The position numbers were made by a program, and so were the translations under genes. Positions 60,976 through 64,000 of a stretch of DNA of 64,000 bases are shown in pieces. Positions within the stretch are counted from its first letter, which is position 1; every line of letters starts with the position of its first letter. The stretch comes from an uncultured Myxococcales bacterium (GTDB taxonomy: Bacteria > Myxococcota_A > UBA9042 > DTJE01): the NCBI GenBank assembly GCA_903936705.1, contig CAIZWN010000002.1, positions 35,870 to 99,869 of the forward strand, in the 5' to 3' direction. The notes under the pieces are model-generated. The model searched no databases. It was not told the DNA's origin and saw nothing but the letters and a program-made list of their open reading frames with translations.

Positions 60976-61566
60976 CTACAGCCCCAGCAACTCTTTTCTC
61001 TTCAGCTCAGACGCCTGAAGCACCTCGCGATGCAGGCTGCCGCCGACGGAATCCATCGTCACTACGACAGGAAAATCCTCGACGTCCAGGACCCAGAAAG
61101 CCTCGGGCACCCCGAACTCCTCCAGCATCCGCACTTCGCGAACCTTCTTGACGCAACGCGCCAGAAGGGTTCCGGCGCCTCCTACGGCGTGGAAGTAAAC
61201 CGCACCACTCTTCTTCAGGCCGGCACTGGTCTTTTCGCCCATCCCGCCCTTGCCGATGACGCCAGCCAGCTTGTACGTTTCGATTACGTCCGCCTGGTAG
61301 GGTTCCTCGCGGGCCGAAGTGGTTGGCCCTGCGGACACTATGCGCCAGCCATCCCCGTCGGCCACCATGATCGGGCCGCAATGGTATATCAGCGCCCCCT
61401 CGAGGATGTCCCGAAGGGAATCGGGCCGCTGCTCGACCATGTACTTGTGGGCCATGTCACGCGCCGTAACCACGGTCCCCGAGATCAGAACCTCGTCCCC
61501 GATGCGCAGGCTGCGCAAAGTATCCTCCGAGGCCGGCAGGCGCAGTTTGATGGATTCCTTGATCAT
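60976..61566 (-). CDS. Class I fumarate hydratase, beta subunit
   Basis: The 196-residue protein starts at ATG 61566 behind GGAGG. It matches the C-terminal (beta) domain of iron-sulfur fumarases: GDEVLISGTVVTARDMAHKY, LIYHCGPIMVADGDGWRIVS AGPTTSAREEPYQADVIE, VIGKGGMGEKTSAGLKKSGA VYFHAVGGAGTLLA. Bacteria and archaea often split this enzyme into two subunits. It lies 11 bp downstream of the alpha subunit and catalyses fumarate hydration to malate in the TCA cycle; L-tartrate dehydratase is a close paralogue that cannot be fully excluded. Confidence 0.9.
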   Translation of the reverse strand: MIKESIKLRLPASEDTLRSLRIGDEVLISGTVVTARDMAHKYMVEQRPDSLRDILEGALIYHCGPIMVADGDGWRIVSAGPTTSAREEPYQADVIETYKLAGVIGKGGMGEKTSAGLKKSGAVYFHAVGGAGTLLARCVKKVREVRMLEEFGVPEAFWVLDVEDFPVVVTMDSVGGSLHREVLQASELKRKELLGL

Positions 61567-61577
61567 TGCATCCTCCC

Positions 61578-62447
61578 TCACAGCACCTGTGCAACCCCAT
61601 CGCGTACCACCAGACGGTGCCGGCGGTCGGCCCAGCAACAGTAGGCGATCGACACGAAGAACGAGGCCGGGTGTCGGTGCATCCAGCCAACCTTGACGCC
61701 CAGAAGGGTGGTCAACCCGCCGAATCCCATGGGTCCGATGCCCAGCTTGTTGGCGGTTTCCAGCAGGCGCGCCTCCATCTCGGCAAGCTTCGGATCGGCA
61801 TTCGTGTCGTCCAGGCGACGCAGCAGTTGCTTTTTTGCACCCATATAGCTGCCGGCCCGGTCCCCGCCGATGCAGACGCCCAGGATCCCCGGCGCGCAAC
61901 CCTGCCCCTGCGCCTTGTGGACGGCATCGATAACGCACCGCTCGACACCCGCCAAATCTCGCCCTGCCTTGATCGAGGCTTCGGGCAGGCGGTACTGGGC
62001 TCCGCAGTTTTCGCTGCCCCCGCCCTTCAGAAGAAGGTCGATCGTCACGGCATCATCGACGGCTGGCTCGAACTCGATGTGCGGCAGGTCGATGCCCACG
62101 TTGTCGCCGGTGTTACGCTCGGTAATCGGGTGCACCGAGTTTGGCCGCAGGATCCCTTCCCGCGTAGCCTGACGAATCGCCTCGATCAGGTCTGCGCGCA
62201 CCTGTTCGGCATCGAAGCCTCGAGGCAGATGCACGAAGAACGTGGTCAACCCCGTGTCCTGACAGATTGGCGTCTTGCCCGTGCGCGACATGTCGATGTT
62301 CGTAAGGATGCTGTCCAGCACGTTGCGGGCCGTTGTTCCCGCAGGTTCGGCGTCGCGCCCCTTGCGAACCGCTGCCTCGACGTCAGGAGAAAGGTCCGAC
62401 GACGCCCGCCGGATGAGTTCAAGGCCCCATTCCACGAATCCCGGCAT
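61578..62447 (-). CDS. Class I fumarate hydratase, alpha subunit
   Basis: The 289-residue protein starts at ATG 62447 behind GGAGGTG; the open frame's extra 30 residues are not supported. It has the iron-sulfur cluster cysteine in TPICQDTGLTTFFVHLP, SVHPITERNTGDNVGIDLPH, LLKGGGSENCGAQYRLP and GCAPGILGVCIGGDRAGSYM GAKKQLL. It forms the [4Fe-4S] active site with the beta subunit encoded next. Confidence 0.92.
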   Translation of the reverse strand: MPGFVEWGLELIRRASSDLSPDVEAAVRKGRDAEPAGTTARNVLDSILTNIDMSRTGKTPICQDTGLTTFFVHLPRGFDAEQVRADLIEAIRQATREGILRPNSVHPITERNTGDNVGIDLPHIEFEPAVDDAVTIDLLLKGGGSENCGAQYRLPEASIKAGRDLAGVERCVIDAVHKAQGQGCAPGILGVCIGGDRAGSYMGAKKQLLRRLDDTNADPKLAEMEARLLETANKLGIGPMGFGGLTTLLGVKVGWMHRHPASFFVSIAYCCWADRRHRLVVRDGVAQVL

Positions 62448-62695
62448 GAACACACCTCCGAATTGGGAAACCGGCCACATCAAACTGTCGGTTCGATGAC
62501 GGCGGTCAGGTTGGCACGAACAGCGGTCGGCGGTCAATCACCAACGACGCCTGACGGCTATCCAGCAAAGCCTTGGCCGCGATCCGGCCAAGCCTTCTCA
62601 TATGCCATTACACCTCAGGCGCAAAAGGCGTCGGTAATCCGGCCCGACATATCGCTGGAAGGAAAATTATCCGAGTTCGTTTGGGCGAATCAACC

Positions 62696-63808
62696 CTACT
62701 GGCAGGCCGCACTGGCAGTGTCATCAAAATTGGTCTGGTTCGGGAACGCCTGGTTGCAGCCCGGCGAGTCGCAGTAAGCGTCGGTCATCCAACCGCAGAC
62801 ATCGGCAACGGCGCATGTGCATGGGGTGTAAACACCCTCGGTGCACTGGTTCTGGACCTTGGCCGGGTCGGCGCACGAAAAGCTCTCGCAGACACACGAG
62901 CCCTGCTGGGGATCACAGACGCCGCCAGTTCCGCCCATGTCGGCGCAGAAGGTGGCACAGTTCTCGACCGCCTGATCAGTACCGGAACAGGTGCAGGCGC
63001 CAGCGTCGAGCGTGCAGTACCCCTCGAACTGGGCTGGGTCGCACGTGCCCGAGCAGGCGCAATCGGCCGTGTCCGTGAAGTGGTCGGCCGGGAACAGCGT
63101 GACGCACGCGCTGTCGCAGTAGCCATCGACCAGCCACTTGCAGGGATCGGGGGTGCCGCAGGTGCATTCCGTGTATTTGGTACTGTCGCACTGGCCCGCG
63201 ACCAGAGTCACGTTGTTGCAGTCGTTGGTGCAGTTGCAGGTGTCGCCGTCAGCAGTGGGGACACACTGGTCACCGACCATGTTGTTGGCGGCGCAAGCGT
63301 CGGCACAGACATACGGCGTCCAGGTGCTGGTATCCTGAGCGCAGACGCAAATCGTGGTCCCGTCGACCAGGCACCGAGTCGATTGAATCAGTGGGTCGCA
63401 GGCGCCCGAGCAACCGAGTTCCGCGGTATCGGTCCCATTCGTGTCGGTCACATTCGTGTCGGTCCCATTCGTGTCGGTCCCGTTCGTGTCGTTCACGACG
63501 GTGTCCGTGACAGGATTGTCGGTAAAGACGCTGTCGGTCGCCACAGTATCGGTCACCACAGTGTCGATCACGACTGAATCCGGGACGACGTTGTCACCCG
63601 AGACCACATCAGTCTGAACCTGGTCAGAAACGACGTCGTCCGGGCGGCCTGTGTCAGGCGTGTCGCCAACCACGTCATTCCGAACGTCCCCGCCAAGGTC
63701 GAAAACCACGATGTTGTCGGGGTTTTCCGGAATCGGGTCGCCGCCTCCGCAGGCAGCCAGACCGAAAATCAGAGTCGAAAGGACTGCAGTCACGTGGTTG
63801 CGAAGCAT
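62696..63808 (-). CDS. Cysteine-rich lipoprotein with Thr-Asp repeat linker
   Basis: The 370-residue protein has a lipobox GLAAC (Cys at about 20) and a long acidic linker (about 25-130) rich in Val, Asp and Thr that ends in TDTNGTDTNGTDTNVTDTNG. The remaining 240 residues carry more than 35 cysteines in repeated modules (CNCTNDCNNVTLVAGQCDST KYTECTCG; CACSGTCDPAQFEGYCTLDA GACTC). It should be an extracellular disulfide-rich lipoprotein. The 248 bp between it and the fumarase operon hold nothing I can identify. Confidence 0.8.
   Translation of the reverse strand: MLRNHVTAVLSTLIFGLAACGGGDPIPENPDNIVVFDLGGDVRNDVVGDTPDTGRPDDVVSDQVQTDVVSGDNVVPDSVVIDTVVTDTVATDSVFTDNPVTDTVVNDTNGTDTNGTDTNVTDTNGTDTAELGCSGACDPLIQSTRCLVDGTTICVCAQDTSTWTPYVCADACAANNMVGDQCVPTADGDTCNCTNDCNNVTLVAGQCDSTKYTECTCGTPDPCKWLVDGYCDSACVTLFPADHFTDTADCACSGTCDPAQFEGYCTLDAGACTCSGTDQAVENCATFCADMGGTGGVCDPQQGSCVCESFSCADPAKVQNQCTEGVYTPCTCAVADVCGWMTDAYCDSPGCNQAFPNQTNFDDTASAACQ
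63431..63490 (-). repeat. 15-bp tandem repeat encoding TDTNG in the lipoprotein linker
   Basis: Four 15-bp units of the form GGTCCCATTCGTGTC (with one or two substitutions) encode consecutive T-D-T-N-G/V pentapeptides. A degenerate unit flanks each side. Confidence 0.85.
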
Positions 63809-63832
63809 GTTGTACCCCTAAAAGCGGCGATT

Positions 63833-63861
63833 AATATATCAAAATAGGCTCTCCACGGCAA
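63833..63861 (-). promoter_or_regulatory. Promoter of the cysteine-rich lipoprotein gene
   Basis: On the minus strand TTGCCG (63856-63861) and TATATT (63833-63838) are 17 bp apart, with the ATG 25 bp further. The last 140 bp of the window beyond it contain no gene I can support. Confidence 0.5.
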
Positions 63862-64000
63862 GCCAGGGGTTCGCTGACCAATCCCCTCATATCTCGGCGG
63901 GGCCGTCTGGGTCCGGTGATGGCATGGGCAGCCTTACGCAAGCCTTCGAATTTTCTCACAAACAGGTGATTTTTCATTTGACAAAACAGGGGCCGACACC

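Noticed and set aside
63431..63490. CRISPR array
   Set aside because: The 15-bp units are contiguous without spacers and encode an in-frame peptide repeat.

Overview
The window is GC-rich, densely coded DNA from what looks like a Gram-negative bacterium. I infer a Myxococcota or other deltaproteobacterial-type lineage, probably from a metagenome. The reasons are a complete type II secretion (gsp) operon of the deltaproteobacterial kind with gspN, a run of large lipoproteins with Asp/Thr/Gly-rich linkers and cysteine-rich regions, PEGA and IPT/TIG proteins, and inositol-phosphate synthase. The taxonomic call is an inference; no rRNA or tRNA gene was recognised.

Layout. 1-5.3 kb: a lipoprotein gene cut by the window edge, a LysM/MepA-type murein endopeptidase, a secreted PEGA-like protein, and a divergent three-gene unit ending in an ATP-grasp enzyme. 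5.3-20.3 kb: gspC-D-E-F-G-H-I-J-K-L-M-N, all on the minus strand in one tight operon. 20.7-24.8 kb: a 1382-residue IPT/TIG lipoprotein. 24.8-36 kb: an accessory island with a HicAB toxin-antitoxin pair, a DUF4143 ATPase, HEPN/MNT remnants, an AAA ATPase/DUF4276 pair framed by 259-bp direct repeats, a complete diversity-generating retroelement (DGR), a PEGA protein and a DUF4160/DUF2442 pair. 36-44.6 kb: amidase, hypothetical protein, alaS, pilT-like, recA, lipoprotein. 44.9-50.5 kb: lipoproteins, an orphan PAAR protein and a CinA C-terminal amidohydrolase. 50.6-54.5 kb: hemA-hemC-hemD with a CcsA/HemX-like membrane protein. 54.7-58.9 kb: an inositol cluster (CDP-alcohol phosphotransferase, inositol-1-phosphate synthase, HAD phosphatase, nucleotidyltransferase). 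59-63.8 kb: two uncharacterised proteins, a two-subunit class I fumarase and another cysteine-rich lipoprotein.

The most striking system is the DGR at 30.0-33.4 kb. The target gene encodes a lipoprotein with an FGE-sulfatase/C-type-lectin fold whose 3' end (variable repeat, 32286-32410) is a diversified copy of a 125-bp template repeat (30034-30158) lying just downstream of the reverse transcriptase. The two differ at 18 positions, and every one is an adenine in the coding strand of the template; none of the 92 other positions differs. HRDC-domain and Avd-like accessory genes lie between target and reverse transcriptase. The element should generate variable surface-anchored binding proteins; the type II secretion system in the same window is a possible but unproven export route.

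The inositol cluster is the second notable system. It has the enzymes to make inositol-1-phosphate, activate it as CDP-inositol and transfer the phosphoinositol group to an acceptor, consistent with a CDP-inositol-dependent route to inositol lipids or di-myo-inositol phosphate.
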